Source: Fasciolopsis buskii
Taxonomy: Eukaryota > Platyhelminthes > Trematoda > Plagiorchiida > Fasciolidae
Reading direction: 5' to 3'
DNA: 64,000 nucleotides
Assembly: GCA_008360955.1 (NCBI GenBank)
Contig: LUCM01002354.1
Span: 1-64,000 of the forward strand
The position numbers and the translations under genes are program-made. This document shows positions 12,230 to 25,339 of this stretch, one piece after another. Below the pieces are notes generated by a model that did not search any database, was not told the origin of the DNA, and worked only from the letters and a program-made list of their open reading frames with translations. Each line of letters opens with the position of its first letter. Within the stretch, counting starts at the first letter, position 1.

Positions 12230-13380
12230 GTAACTTATATACCTGGCACTGTTTTTTGTGCCCCTGCTCAGTGCCAAGGCATGGGTGCCACTCTCTTCCA
12301 TCAGCTGTTGCACTTCGTCCGGATGGTCATCCTTCCAGAACTAAAAGAAGGCACACGGTATTAAAAAAATGGGCTTGTTAGCCTCCAACATGGTCCGAAA
12401 CTTCAAGACACCTGCCGTATGATCCCGGAAAATGGAGACTCGTGAATAAACCGAGAATCGCGGCGTATGTGGAGAGAAACCTTTCATCACTATCACGCCA
12501 AGTGGTCCCGTAGTAGCTCACATCTTGTCGGGAAGATGTGAACAAGAGACCCCCAGTTGTCTTAATTAATAATTCGGTGTTGTCTCCCGCGACCTCTGCA
12601 AAGAGTTCATTTCCACGGTCAATGATCCAGCAAGCAAAGAAGTTGGCTCCAATTGTCTTGGTCGGTAGCCTATTTAGTGGACCGCTTTGTGCTTCGGGAT
12701 CCCTGGGTACCTGCACATTCCAAATATGGGCGTACTGGGGCAGCGAGACCGGTTGGCGTCATCGTCCTTCGCAGCTGATGAGAGATTCTGTTTGCTTCGC
12801 TCGCCAGCTGTATGTACCGATTCGGTAGCTTGAAGTTGGCTGTCATGAAAATCACTAAGTCCCCGACGTCCACTTTCTGTACGATGGGTTTCAGTCCGTC
12901 TGCGTCCAAAAAACAAGACAAGGTTGCCTTCATCATTTCAACGTGGGCATTCAATCACTGTCGGATGGAAGTCCCACTCAACTAACTGATGATGCACTGT
13001 GGGTTAACCCTCTATTACTTGAATTGAGTCAGGGCTGCCTAGGAAGTTGGCATCGTCGACAAACATGGCACTGGGAGATCTGATTATTGCCGGTGGATCG
13101 TGGACATGATACAAAATTTGACGCATCAAAAGGTTGATAATTCCATTCTGGCACGCCAGTGCAGAAATTTCCTTCGTCGACCACAGAAGTTTTGACATCC
13201 TCCGGGAATGAGGCCGTGGTAGCAGATAAGCTTGAGCTGCGGGTGCTTATCCCTTGAGCAAGCTGATGTTAACGACCCCATTGTAACGCCTGCAGACGCC
13301 ATCGCGGAAACCGAGAAAGAAGCAGCCGTGTTACATCCTCGATGAATGTTATTCTCAAGCGGAAGAACCAAAGCATCCAT
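12230..13380 (-). pseudogene. Unidentified coding-like patches
   Basis: Several minus-strand frames have protein-like composition: 13198-13004 (SALACQNGIINLLMRQI then SAMFVDDANFLGS), 12954-12670 (VGDLVIFMTANFKLPNRYI) and a stretch near 12345-12232 (WKDDHPDEVQQLMEESG) preceded by a possible acceptor CTTCTTTTAG. They lie in the same order and strand but in different frames with stops, so they could be a decayed gene or element. They are upstream of the FUBP homologue on the same strand. I do not recognise a family. Confidence 0.25.
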
Positions 13381-14524
13381 CGTGGCGTCCTCGATCGCTT
13401 AGAAGGAGTCTTCCTGTTGCATGAAGTCTATCCTACTGTTATAATCTCTGGCATTTTGCTTCAGAAGCCCGTCAATGTCCGTTTTCATGTCATGCGAGCA
13501 GTTCAAAAGCCGGTCGGCAATGGCAACCGCTGCCATTCACTGTGAACTTTGCTGCCTATTCCACGTTTTTGGCCAACCTGGTTCCGTGAAACTGTGTTTC
13601 CATTGACGCCAGATAATGGTGGTCTTGAGTCTTTAGATAGGTGGCGGTTAGAAGGCCAAGCTCATAGATCCCGGTACTTGAATGTTCTCCTTGCCAGCAA
13701 AATTGTGGGTTGAAACGGAAGAAACTTGGAGACGGGGCATTTGCTAGTACAAAAGAAATTAAATAGTCACTAATGCCGTTGCGCTAAGTGAGGTGCTCCA
13801 ATACGCGAGACGAAGGTACTGACGAGTTTTGAAGACCTTTTACTTCCATTACTTCCCTCGTTAAAGAATTGTCGGTGTAAATCATTTTTAAGGTTTTAAT
13901 GCCAAAAGTGAGCTCTCGATTAGTCAGTTTGGTCGGCGCTGAATGGAGGTTAATGGGTGAGGCCTAAATAAATTTCAAGGTTCTCTTTAATGCTGACGAC
14001 CTCCTTGGGCGGGGCATCCCAGAACGAAGTTACTCTATGAGAAAAAACGCTTACTCTTAAGGAGGTGCGGAGCCTAGGCTTAGAGATTATTCTGGACTAT
14101 CATTTGAAGGAGGAGTATGGACAAAAGATGGTGAAGTTTCTCATTAGGGTTGCGACAAAAGTTGAAAGGCAGGACATACCTCTACCTGACGTGCATTACC
14201 CGAAAGGGACGCGTTGGAGAGATGGGAGACCTCGTACTCCTTCGCAACCGTTCTAGACACTACTGGCTGCGTGAGAGTCAAGAGTGTACCATTCGGCTAT
14301 AGGCAGTAGGCGCCCTTTGGCCGACTGCAAAACATTTCTGTCATCTTCATTTTGCTCTCTTCTTGTCGAAATTTTTGGAATATTATGGTTTTCGCTTACT
14401 GGTAAAATCGGTCAGAATTGTTGTTCTTTAAAAACTTTATCATTTCTGAACTTTGACTGGGATCACGCATTATTGCACTTCAGTGATAGTCTAATTCATC
14501 TAGAAGAGACCATGGTGCTGGCCG

Positions 14525-14840
14525 ACGGGCAGCTTGTAAAACCGATTTTCTTGATGTGGATCTAATATTAACTTTGCTTGCTGTTGATCGTTGTGACCAC
14601 TTGCGCGTCACCCTTACTGGACTCTCTGCGTCTGCGGTACGAAAAACCCAGACACTTCACTGGTACAGGGAAAAGGCAGTTGGATGCGGTAGCAGGTTGA
14701 ATATATTCAACGGGAGCACGCAGGCGGAGCGTGCACAAGTGACGCGTAAATGGCGGCTGCGCTGGGCTGTCAACGTCCGGTCAAACAAGCGACCTGGAGG
14801 AGGTAATCCATATTCCTCTACAGGGGTCTCACCGTGGCAG
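14525..14840 (+). repeat. Dispersed ~320-bp repeat, copy 1
   Basis: Shares ordered blocks with 25340-25625 and 34843-35150: TGTAAAACCGATT near the start, then GTCACCCTTACT, then TCAAACAAGC shortly before a GGAGGA...AATCCAT end block. Copies are diverged and lack a conserved protein, which suggests a non-autonomous or untranslated part of a mobile element. An open frame across it is not conserved between copies. Confidence 0.7.
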
Positions 14841-15619
14841 ACCATCGCAGAAGGCTCTTGAATGGAGCCATGAAGAACAAGCCGGAAGCTGATGGACATC
14901 TTGGGGCCTTGGCGTGGCTCACCAATTGAAAAATGGGCCGCCCTTTTGGTGATATCGTGGGCAACATCGTGAAACTTAACATCACTTTTTTCCTAAGCAA
15001 ACGACTGGATGAGGGAACTCTCTGCCTTAAAAAGCGGCATCAAGGCTTACATAGGCGCTATTCTCCGGGGAGTACTCGTACCTGGCAACCAAATCTTTAA
15101 CATTAAGTGGTAAGCTCGCGACGTAGGACTAAGTGTGCTATGGACAAAACCCGCTGGCATCCTCGGCTTATGGCCAACTTCCGCACTCCCAACGAAGCCC
15201 CCTACCTCACAACATTCTTTTTTCAACCCCTTTTCCCACGACCTACCCGCATCCTACCCTACACCCTGCATTTGTCCCACTTTGTAAGCCCTATGTACTC
15301 CAAAGCGGGTTGCAAGCATTACGATGAAGGACACCCCTGAGGATAAATGTAGCGACTATGGATTACATTGCTCTGCCCCAAAACTAAACCATCAACCTGG
15401 CGTCTTGCTCTATTCGTCTGACATAACATTTACCGTCCGCCCAATGCGATTTATTCTGGAACAACGCTCGTCTATTCAGATGATGCAACACCCTCCAAAT
15501 TAATAGAGGCAACAAATAAGAATCGGAAAAATTACAAAAGTATTTTTAAGTAAAATTGATGGTTCCTCTCAAGACTTGCAACCAACGAGGAACCGAGCTT
15601 CACCAACTATGGTATTAGT

Positions 15620-17455
15620 CGCATTCCCAGAAACTTTTCGCTACTTTTATTAAATGCCCGTTCAAAGCTAACAGAAATCCACTGTACCCGTCTTCTCTTA
15701 TTCTCGTCAAATTTTGCTTTCATACTAACCACTGAGACATTGCTAAGTGGCAACACCTCGGAAAACGCCATAACCGTTCCCGTTTATGAATCCTTCAGGA
15801 AAAGCCGCCAAACACCGTGTGGAGGTGGATGCCTTGTGTATGTCAGAGAATCCATATCAAAAACATTGCGTCAGGATCCCGAGTTGAATACCGTCCAGGA
15901 GGCTGTTTGGGTTAGAGCCCATACTGCTTACGTAGGCCTTCTGATTGGATGCGTCTACCGCCCCCTAGTTCCTGTCAAAATGGTATTTTAATGATAACCG
16001 AACAGATGAATACCGCTTCGAACCTGACAGGTCTCAAGCTGATCGCTGGGGACCTCAGTGCACCCGGCATATGCTGGTCCATGCTTTCTGCCCCAAACTA
16101 CTTGTTCCCTTTCCTTGAAAGTATTCATCAAGTTAGTTGGACCGAAAAAGTAACCGACCCTGTAGGGAACCGCAGTATTCTTGACTTGATATTTGCGATA
16201 GGCTTAACATAAGTTGAAAAGTCTACCGAAGGTAGTTTACCCGGATGTGATCATCTGCCTGTTAGCTGCTCCTTTACATTGCTCCTTGTGAGTATACACC
16301 GTCAACCAAATCGGAGGCCATTTTTCAGTGCGGATTGGAATCGTTTACCTATTCTAGTCCGAAACCCAAACAGGGACTCTTTTCTAACACGAGAAATGCA
16401 ACTGACCACTGGCCAGTTACATTCCAACCTGCACATGCGTCTTGAGGAAATTACTTCGTCCCACACTTGGCGCATGCCCCGTGAAAGAACTTATTGCGAC
16501 CGAATAAACTTTAAGCTCGCTAAATTCCAACGGAAATTTCATAGGACCACAGTTTTTCATTGTTTCTGTAAATACGTCGTCTAACCGAAGAGCTGGAAGC
16601 GGTATTGGGCCACAGAAACAAAAAGCAAGAGCTCCTGGCTTTAGACCAGTCCAAGCCAAACACAACGGCCTGACGTCATTACCGACCCAATTCTATCGTG
16701 GTTTTCATCATATCCGTCATCTAGAAAGCAGACAGTTCAGGCAAATAACTTCATATTCAAACTTAGGTTAGTAACCGGAGGTGTAGTCCAAGGCAGCGTA
16801 CCGGGTCCCCTACACTTTCTGTTATATGTCAGCGATGTCTTCGACGTTATCCGAAATAGCATCCCCTTTCCGTCTACCGACGACGGCAAAAGCGTCTACA
16901 CTTTTCCCTCTAAAGCCTTAAAGTAAGTAACAAGTCAAGATTTAGCGTCGACCAGTTCCTGGGAAACAGACTAGATGATAAATTCTCTGCTGAAAAAGCA
17001 GCACCATGGTGTTAAAGAGCGTTATACCGCCAAGAGAACCCAAAGTACGTCTCCAAATCATCCCGGTTAACCGTCACTTTCGCGACCTAGGCCTAAACTA
17101 TTCTCGCGACTTGAAATTCTCGGAATATGCCCTCACATGGGTCGCGAAAGCAAATCGATTTGTGGAGATGCTCCACTGAGCTATAAAGTTGAAAGAAAGC
17201 AAGGCGAATTTTTTTAAAACCCATGCCAGACCCATTCTGGAGTATTGCTCTCTAGTCTGTTCAAACATGAGGCAGTGTTACAGAGTGGCAATTGAAAACG
17301 TCCAGCCTGCTTTTACCAAGCAGTTAATCAGCTACTGTGCAAACCTAAATTAAATGGATCGATTTAAATCGCTGAAACTGTACCCCTCGCGGCTCTGAAG
17401 CACAAGAGCGAATCTAGTGCTCTTAATAATAATAATATTAATAATAATAATGGGT
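15620..17455 (+). pseudogene. CR1-like non-LTR retrotransposon, decayed
   Basis: Plus-strand blocks follow CR1-type order. The endonuclease start is LLLLNARSKLTEIH (about 15650), then GGGCLVYVRES and IGCVYRPL (15740-15991), IAGDLSAPGICW (GDFN-like, degraded) and NRSILDLIFA (15949-16212). A linker follows at 16279-16584. RT remnants follow at 16680-16925 (DPILSWF..., VVQGSVPGPLHFLLYVSDV, and STDDGKS in place of the catalytic FADD box). The 3' domain is at 17090-17430 (LGLNYSRDLKF, THARPILEYCSLV). Multiple stops and frame changes mark it as dead. It ends in an AAT/TTA triplet tract. Confidence 0.8.
17424..17453 (+). repeat. AAT triplet tract at CR1-like 3' end
   Basis: Tract of AAT/TTA triplets (TTAATAATAATAATATTAAT...) directly after the last CR1-like coding remnant. 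CR1 and related elements commonly end in short tandem repeats rather than poly(A), so this probably marks the 3' terminus. Confidence 0.6.
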
Positions 17456-17679
17456 CTATTTCTCGAAATTTGAGTCATGCGCAAGGCAGGATCAAATTTA
17501 CACACAGATGACGCGGTGGAAATAGTAAGACAAAATTTAGTCGTGAAGATGCAGGTTCTGTGCCCTCATGAACATAACCTGCAATAAGATGGGCTAATCA
17601 CGAGTTTTTCGGCTTTAAATCGGAGCTAGATAATCCATCGCCGAAACTTTCTGGGGCTGACCATAAGTGGGCACTGCGA

Positions 17680-18180
17680 GTCAATCCATGTTTAAAAGCA
17701 TCAAAGGTGCGCATCGCCGGCGCATACTTTGGCTGGAAAGAAATGGTGGGTTTTGTCAAGTGACCGGGTTTATCAAAGATTAGGAGGGTGAAATGGTAAA
17801 GAAGAAGATCAATATGGATGTAGCAACGGGATGAAGAAGAGTCGAAATCACACGGAATATGAAATGAGGTGGATGGAGAACGGTAATCAACAACATTCAA
17901 TAGTCAAAATTGTGCTCAAAATGAAATAGCAGGAAACCTTCAAGGTTGCGTCAAACAATTTGTGGGACGAAAATATATGAAAAATTGTGGACAGAGAGAC
18001 AATGGATCAGGACAGCGGCTTCCCAACGGGGGTAGACAACCAGCGCAAAGGATGGAGCGGAGCTTTCGGCGATAGGTTGCGTTGCATATCTGGTCGTTGG
18101 CGAGTCTGGAGAAGAGCCGGAGAGAGGGGGCAGCCTGGAATTTGTTCCAGCTGGTGTTAAGGTGAGTAAACAAAAATGGG
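17680..18180 (-). repeat. Dispersed repeat related to 32.9-33.25 kb, copy 1
   Basis: A minus-strand frame contains FDAFKHGLTRSAH. The copy at 32.9 kb has FYAFKHEMTRDPP at the matching place. The DNA also shares GTTTGCG/GTTGCG-TCAAACAATTT-like blocks further along (17944 and 33173). Similarity at both DNA and peptide level suggests an old mobile-element family, not named. Confidence 0.5.
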
Positions 18181-19019
18181 AACAGTGAGAACAGTCAGTG
18201 TATTGCGAAGATTACGGGACCAGACAAGTGTCATGAAACACGCATGAGGTAGTTCCCGTTGACGCGACGTGTGCGACAAACATCGGCTGCTTTCACCCCA
18301 TATAGCATATGGCTCAGTCAGTCCTGTGCTTTATGGTCCTTATTTGAAACGCGTTCCTATTCATCTTCCGACATGTTCGCAGATGCAGATTACAGTGGTC
18401 TGATAGGAAGGCCAGCGCAATGTGAAACACTTCTGGTGTACGGGTCCGGTGTACTTGCTACAGGGAGTCAATTATAACTGACCATTTGATCTGCCGCCGA
18501 TGTTTACTACTTCCAATTGCCAAGAGGGGGCATAACTGAATGGGTCGCGGATGGCAGTGTGGGCTGGATGCTAGGACAGGATTTATCACGAGGAGTCACA
18601 GAAAAAAAGAGAAAGGAGAAACATGAGAATATTGGGATCAGTAATTTATGTTTAAACAGGGCGATAGCAACTTGTACCACATAGTAGTTTCAGTAAGCTT
18701 GTATGAATAAATAAGATAGAAGAAAGACGGCAGTTGTTTTAGACGTCAGCATACGTACCAGATGTGCGGTTGGGGAACAGGGGGATGTTGAAAAATAGAT
18801 GGGTGGGTGGTGAAGCATAAGTGGATAGTCCAGTGGTGTACTTCCCAGGACCATCCAACAAAGTAGCCAAAAGCTTATCTACCGAACAAGGGCCCGTGTG
18901 GGGTTTACCCTTTCGCAGGGTCAGGTCTGGGCTGATGTCATACATATCCATTGTGGAAGGTGGCCCATTCCTTCGCAGCCCGAGTGTGCTTTGGTTGCTG
19001 GGGTCAACGTGATCCAGTA

Positions 19020-19560
19020 GAGACTTATTCCTTTTTCCTAAAAGAGGAATGTTTGAGCCCATGTAAGTACTTTCCACAGTTCCTCCGCCTCAACTTAATT
19101 TTCCGCGTTGTTTTGTTAGCAACTGCCTGGGGAGGATCTGTTTTCCTTACTTTCGGGGATGCTGAAGTAAACCTGTCGCAATCATTTGGGTTTTCGCAGG
19201 CATTAAAGAAACAAAAGTGGGGATAAGCAAGCACACGCAGGATGGTAGTTTATGCCGTAAAACGCAGACCTATACGTATGGCTCCGTCGACGTCAACGCC
19301 TTGTCTTGCTTTCATTAACGAGTGCCGCTTGAGACTTACTAATGTGGACTTGTGTGTTGCATAAGCGAATCACATCGTCTGCGTGACGTGGGCAGATTTT
19401 CCTTTTTTACAAATGAAACTAGGCTGGGTACTTGGGAGAAAGGAGTCTGCCTGGTTCGCGTTAACAGGTTACTGGGGAGCAAGATGATTAGGTAGGAAGA
19501 ATAAAAAGAACCTCGAATATGTTCTATGATGAAATGTCTACGAATAGAGAAACCAGTTCC
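19020..19560 (-). repeat. Second copy of CR1-like 5' region
   Basis: Homologous to 23240-23790. The matching 3' flank (below 19000) does not continue into a recognisable endonuclease, so this is a separate truncated or rearranged copy lying just beyond the 3' end of the more complete element. An open frame at 18739-19077 on the same strand has no family I recognise. Confidence 0.6.
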
Positions 19561-20075
19561 GGCAATACCCAGCATAAAGACAGGATCCTTTATGTTGGCA
19601 GAGCATATCAGGAGCAGAGAAATCTATGGTTACAGGAATCCGAGGTGAAAAGACCGATATAAGGAGGATTAATCGCGGTTATAGCTGTCATAGAATCCAG
19701 CATCCTTCTGCTATCACGGGCCTTAATGTTATTTAGTGTTGCTGGCCGAGATCTAGGTTTTGGATAGTCTAATGTAGTAACTTATAATCCTAACCAAACT
19801 TCGTACGCCCGAGTCTCTGAGAGATAAGGGTTATAAATGCGGTGTTGTCCGTATTACGCTAGTATATTAGATTTTCTTGCGCCCTCAGATTGAGTGTTAT
19901 GGAAAGCAGGGGGAGGGATATGTATTTAGAAATCGATGGCTGACTCAAAGGCACGCTCTTCCGAGCTAGGGGTGTTGGTCAATTGAAAGACTTGGGTGAC
20001 ACTTGGGTAAGTATTTAAGGCAGCCTTAAAACTGGATTGGTTCTGTATGCACCGAATGCTAATGGAGGGTTTGTT

Positions 20076-23000
20076 TCAAAGTTTGGCATAAACAACAAGA
20101 AAGAAATGCGACCTTAAAGGGGATTTGGCGATTTCTCTATGGATGGTTAGGGACCTATGACGGAGAGGGTAGGGCCTGGCAGAGGAGAATATAGGTGGGT
20201 CGGTGGAGAAGGAGCGTCTATTTACCAGGTTATGTGGAAGAACCAGGTTAATTTTCAGTCGCCGTAGCCAAAGTGGCTCAAGTTTTAGGGCTAGACAGCG
20301 TTCCTTGTAATTAAGAATCGTCGACCAACCTATCGCTTGCTTAGTGGTGCGTCTCTGAATACTTTCAATGGAGATCCTATCCGACTCTGACATGCAGGAG
20401 TATATCAAAGTGCCATACTCAAGGAGTGGTCGAACGTGTGTTTTATAAATGCTGAGGATGCTGTGGGATAGTTTCATTGTGCGAAAAATCGGACTTTTAT
20501 TTCTCCTAGCTGTAGCTGACTGAATAACTACATGCTCTGAAAAACTTGGAGAGGCTGAGCATTTGAGAATAAGGTCGCAGATCGTGGGTTTATATGCAAT
20601 AGGAGATCCACGTAGCAAAATTAAATCTTTAGGTAGTGTATACCTTTATGAGTATTTCGCTGTTATCGGCGAAGCTCATCATCCAGGAGGTACATCAGTC
20701 GTCTAAAGCAGACAAATCAGCGCAATGTCTCTAACCGCAGTACTGACTTCATTTGATTTAAGAGAGAAAACTGTTTTTATGTCATCAGCAAACAGGAAAT
20801 GGACGCCGTGAGATACTGAATCTAGTGCATCATTGATGTACATAAAGAATAGCAGGGAACCAAGTACGCTGTCTTGTATGACGCCACTAATACCAGGTCT
20901 GGGATTGGAGGTATTGCCATCAATGGAGGCCACCTGTGATCTTTGGGTTAGGTAATACGAGAGCCAGGATAGAAGAGGATCGGTGATGCCAAAGGAGCTT
21001 ACTTTGGATAAAAGGTGCCGATGAGGGACACAGTCAAAGGCCTTGGAAATATCGAGGTAGATGACTGCGAATGCCATACCCCTATTCGCAGGGTTAGTTA
21101 GGAGGTTCAGGAAGTCAGACTGACTGGTGGAGCAGGAACGAGATCGGAGAAAGTCGCGCTGTTTGGGGCTAAGGAGGTTGGAGGTTAAAAGGTAGTCCCT
21201 GATGGATCGTTTTACTACGTTCTCCATAACCCGGGAGATAACAGGCGTGTGGTTGGTGGGACAGTAATTGGACACACCATGCAGAGACCCCTTCTTATTG
21301 ATAAGGGTTATTATAGAGTGCTTCCAGTTGACCGGAACTACACCAGGCTTAATGGAAAGTGTGAAGAGGTTGAACAGTCGCAAAGGTAGTTCAGAGCCAC
21401 AAATAACGACAGCTAATGGAGGGCTGCCATCAGGGCCCTGGTAAGACCATGGTTTGAAATTGGCTAAATGTAGTTTAATCGTCTTAACATCAAAGAACAG
21501 AAGATAAGGTGTAGTTATTCCTATTCTGTAGTTTAGGTGGGTCGCTGACAGCAGCTGGGGCCATGGAGGAGGCGGAATATTGATTGAACGCCTCAGCTAT
21601 GTCTTTTGGGGTTGTCGCAGACTCACCATTAGGCAAAACTAGGAAGTTCACTGATATTTTGCGATCATGGGATTTTAATTTATATAGTTTTGAAAGTATC
21701 ATTGGGTGAGTTTTAAGCCCAAGTGCCCTAACTTCTTTCCGACGGAGAGATTCCCTTGGGCCAAAAATAGTGTCAGACAGATGGTGCAGAATAATAAACT
21801 TGGAAAAGTCACGTGTCAAGGAAAAGTGCCGTTGAAACTTAGCAAATCTGACTTTCAGGGAGGAAAGTTTTAAAGCCCTTATTCTGTTCATTTGTTCTAT
21901 AATGGTCTGTTTTGAGATGCAGCCGGTCATGTTGCGATAAAATTCGTTTGCAGCCGTCTGTGGGTCAGTCGCTAGGAAAAAGCTTCCCCAGTCAAGTTGG
22001 CGCACTAGAGAGGCAAAGTGCTGCCAGTTAAGATAGGGGGAGGAGTTGTGTCAATAGGATGGTTAGGGAGGGGGGCATGAACATGGATTCTACCGTGAAC
22101 TACCCTTTGGTCGCTACCTGGAAATTTTTTTCCGACCAAGGTGCGGTGATCAGCAGGTGTGAAGACGAGGTCTAACATGTTATTATTTCTGGTGGGTGAC
22201 GCTACGTGCTGTACCCAACCCCCATGATGTAGATGGGAGACGAAAGATGTTAGGCTTGGTGGAGCCTTAACCCTGAACCAGATTACGCCAGGGAGATTGA
22301 AGTCTCCGGCAATGATTTTCGATGTCGATGGGAGGGATGCAAGGTAGTCCGCTAAGAGGGGGAGCTCATTTTCAGTACGAGCTGGAGGGCGATAGATACA
22401 GACAGTATGGATAACACAGGACGACACCTTGATGGTGAGCCATACCGATTCTTGGATCAGTTCAAGTGTAGGATGCGTAGGAACGGAGACTGATAGGCCC
22501 TGCCTTACATAAATAAGGCAATCGCCCCCACGGCGGTCGTTTCTAGTACCTCTAAAGGATTGGTATCCCGCAAGAGAAGTCGCACTATTAGGTGCATCCT
22601 CGGAAAGCCAAGACTCAGTGATGAAGATTATATCCGAGTTGGAAGAAGCAGCAAAGCTTTTTAAGTGAGCGAATTTAATTAGGATTGAACGACAGTTAAT
22701 TAGCGAGACAGAGCAGGGTATGTTGTCGTCTAGGCGAGGTGAGTAGTGTGATTGCAAAGATAAAGAGACGGCGCGTGCTGTGTTATTTGTAACGGGAATA
22801 GTTGGGTAAGCAGGCGAAATTAGTTCTATTTTAGTGGGCGTTGAATGAGATACGAGAGAAAAAGGTGGAGGTGAGGAAGAACGAGGGCATATAGCGTTCT
22901 TCATTTTGCTAGCATGGGGTAACTCGAAGTAATGGGGGACCAGTGTGGAGGGAGGCAGAAAGGGAGTGGGTTTGGGTAAGAAGAGGTGGCGGTGGTCCTG

Positions 23001-23162
23001 GGGGGGGGAGAGGAGGAGGAACTTTCCAGGCTGGGTAGGTGTGGTCGAAAAAGAGACATTAGTGAAATGAAGCATGGTCCTTGTTTTTGAATGGAGGCGC
23101 TGGTAAGCGGAGTTTGGTGGTAGTACCGACATGACGGTGGAGGTATGCTCAATGGAGGCCAC
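20076..23162 (-). pseudogene. CR1-like non-LTR retrotransposon, nearly complete
   Basis: Read from 23162 down to 20076. The endonuclease frame (23162-22005, 385 aa) has INCRSI, FITESWL, GGDCLIYVR, ICIYRPPA, IIAGDFNLPGVIW, NNMLDLVFT and a degraded SDQRVVHG near the end. The linker frame (22005-21490) has RKEVRALGLKTHPMI. The RT frame (21383-20703) has VIYLDISKAFDCVPHRH, SGVIQDSVLGSLLFF and the catalytic FADD. The C-terminal frame (20618-20076) has THVRPLLEYGTLIY and VNRRSFST. A frameshift lies at each side of the linker, and a stop separates the RT from the C-terminus. About 3.1 kb is close to full ORF2 length. It is the least decayed retrotransposon here, but still not intact. Confidence 0.85.
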
Positions 23163-23790
23163 AGACAGCTGTCTTGGGAAATCTGACGCAACAGCGAAGG
23201 ACTTTGGCGGGGAACAGCTGGTGCATCGCTAGGTCCGGCAGAAATTTATCCAAAAATGAAAGATTGTGCCCATATGTTTGCTTCTCGTATTTCCTCCCAC
23301 TGGTCTTAATTTTCCGTCCTAAACACATTTTTTCGCAGCTGCTGGAGTGGTCTCTTTTCTCCACGTTTGGAGATGCTGAGTTAAATATACTGCAGTCGTT
23401 TGGGTTTTCGCATGCACGAACTAAAGAAAACCAAAGCGGGGATAAGCATAAAAACTGAGGATGGTGGCTTATGCCGTAAAGCACAGACCTGTATTTAGGG
23501 CTCCGTCGTTGTCAACGCCCTAAATTTCTTCCATTAACAAACATTGCTTGAAACTTGCTAATTTGTGCTGGTTTGTTGCGTGAGCGAATCAGGTCGTCTG
23601 TGTGACGTGGATGATTATTTTTCTTTAAATAAAACTAGGCTGGGTACTGAAGGAAAAAGAGTCTACCAGGTTCGGGTAGACAGGTGAGTAAGAAATAAAG
23701 ATGGGTAGGCAGAAATAGTAAAAAGAACCTCGAATAGGTCCTCTGATGATTTTTCCGCGAAGAGTGAATCTAGAGTGGACCATCTTATCA
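23163..23790 (-). repeat. 5' region of CR1-like element, repeated at 19.0-19.56 kb
   Basis: The stretch upstream of the endonuclease frame matches 19020-19560 in the same orientation, with blocks TTTGGGTTTTCGCA, GGCTTATGCCGTAAA versus AGTTTATGCCGTAAA, ACTAGGCTGGGTACT and AAAAAGAACCTCGAATA. It is probably the 5' untranslated or ORF1-side part of this retrotransposon family. Confidence 0.65.
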
Positions 23791-25339
23791 GTCGCATATA
23801 TCAAACCTGGGTTGTATGACCAGACGAACTTTAAAGTATCTTTCAGATGATTGACGTTAGAAAACCCATTGTTCTCTGCCTGCGCCAACTGGGTGCGATG
23901 CCTGAACAGTTAGTGTCTAGTTAGTTGGTTGGCCATATATTGCATCTTCTGATAACCTTGGGCAGAAACAATAGCCCTGGATTAAATGAACCGCGTGATT
24001 TTCGTGCAGCAAGTTGTTAATATTTTAGCGGTATTCTAAGCATTTTTATCTGATATTTTTTGTCCTCATCTCCTGTCGGCTTGAAATTTGATGATAAAAA
24101 CAATGACATTTCGCGGAGTTTGTCGAGAGCCATGCAGGTTGCATGAACATGGATTGTGATTAAATCGACGGAAAATATTTCGTTCCCTTGTTAGATGCAC
24201 AGTACGTTTCGCAAATAATATTATTAAAACAAAAGAATGAGATTCTGCTGTGGAATAGAAAGTGAACAATCATACACATTCACATACGTCGGCGCGAGAC
24301 ATTCATTTTAGGGTCAGTCGGATTCTGATGCCGGCCGTCGAACAGCAGCCGATGCAAAATATTTTTATGGGCAGTCGAAAAACACAAAAACCGTATATGA
24401 ACAATTCCGGAGTATAATAGATTGTCACTCAAAATAGAACACAACGGATTGATAAACGGAATGTGGGGACTCCTAAACATCGACCCACTTATTTTGACAA
24501 TCATTTCAAACCGGAGGTAAAACGAACAAATATTTGTGTTTATGGAACTGTTTTGGCTATTCAAAATGGATTATTTTGAAATGGTACTGGAGTAAATTTT
24601 TTGTAAGGCCCAAAATTTAGGCTGGAGAGATAATTATCACTGCGGCGAAGAATAAAGGAGCGAAAGTTATAGAATTGCAAGAGGCAGATGGTTGGCGACA
24701 AAGAGGATAAGGCAAGGTGAAGGAAAGATTTCACGGCTGGAAGAATGTGCAGAAAATCAAATTTTATTGAGCTGTCAATAAAGATGCGATGTCTTATTTC
24801 GTCTATTTGGCCGTCATTTGTGTGGAAAAAGGGAAGACTTGGAAGTTGGGTCAAACGACGATTGGCAAATCCTAAAAGAATAAAAGACTGTTGGGCCATT
24901 TAATGATTTCAGATGCGTCTGTGGCCAGTTTGGTGTTAGTTTACGACTTGCTTTTCGGGGGATGATGCAGGCGACTTGATGCGGGGACCTTGGTTGCTCT
25001 GAGAAGATAACGAGTTCTTCTTTGAAGAGTAGTCTTTGCTTATTTGAGCTGATGAGATAAATCGCGATACGGCATATTAACCAAAGGTACTTATACTGCA
25101 GTAGCCCTGTCGATGACGTCACCAGGGAGAAATGTCAAAACAGATCCTACACTCAAATTGAAAGAATGTGGCAACTGCAAAGAAAATATCAGAGAGAGGA
25201 GGCAGTCGGAAAGCCGCATCCCTAATGAGGTGGATGGATTCCTCCATTTTACAATGGTGGGAAGCCCTGATATCTGAGGGCTTTCCATTAATGAGCTGTG
25301 ACCGTTGAAACAAATGCCGGATTCGCTACTTGCCAGCAG

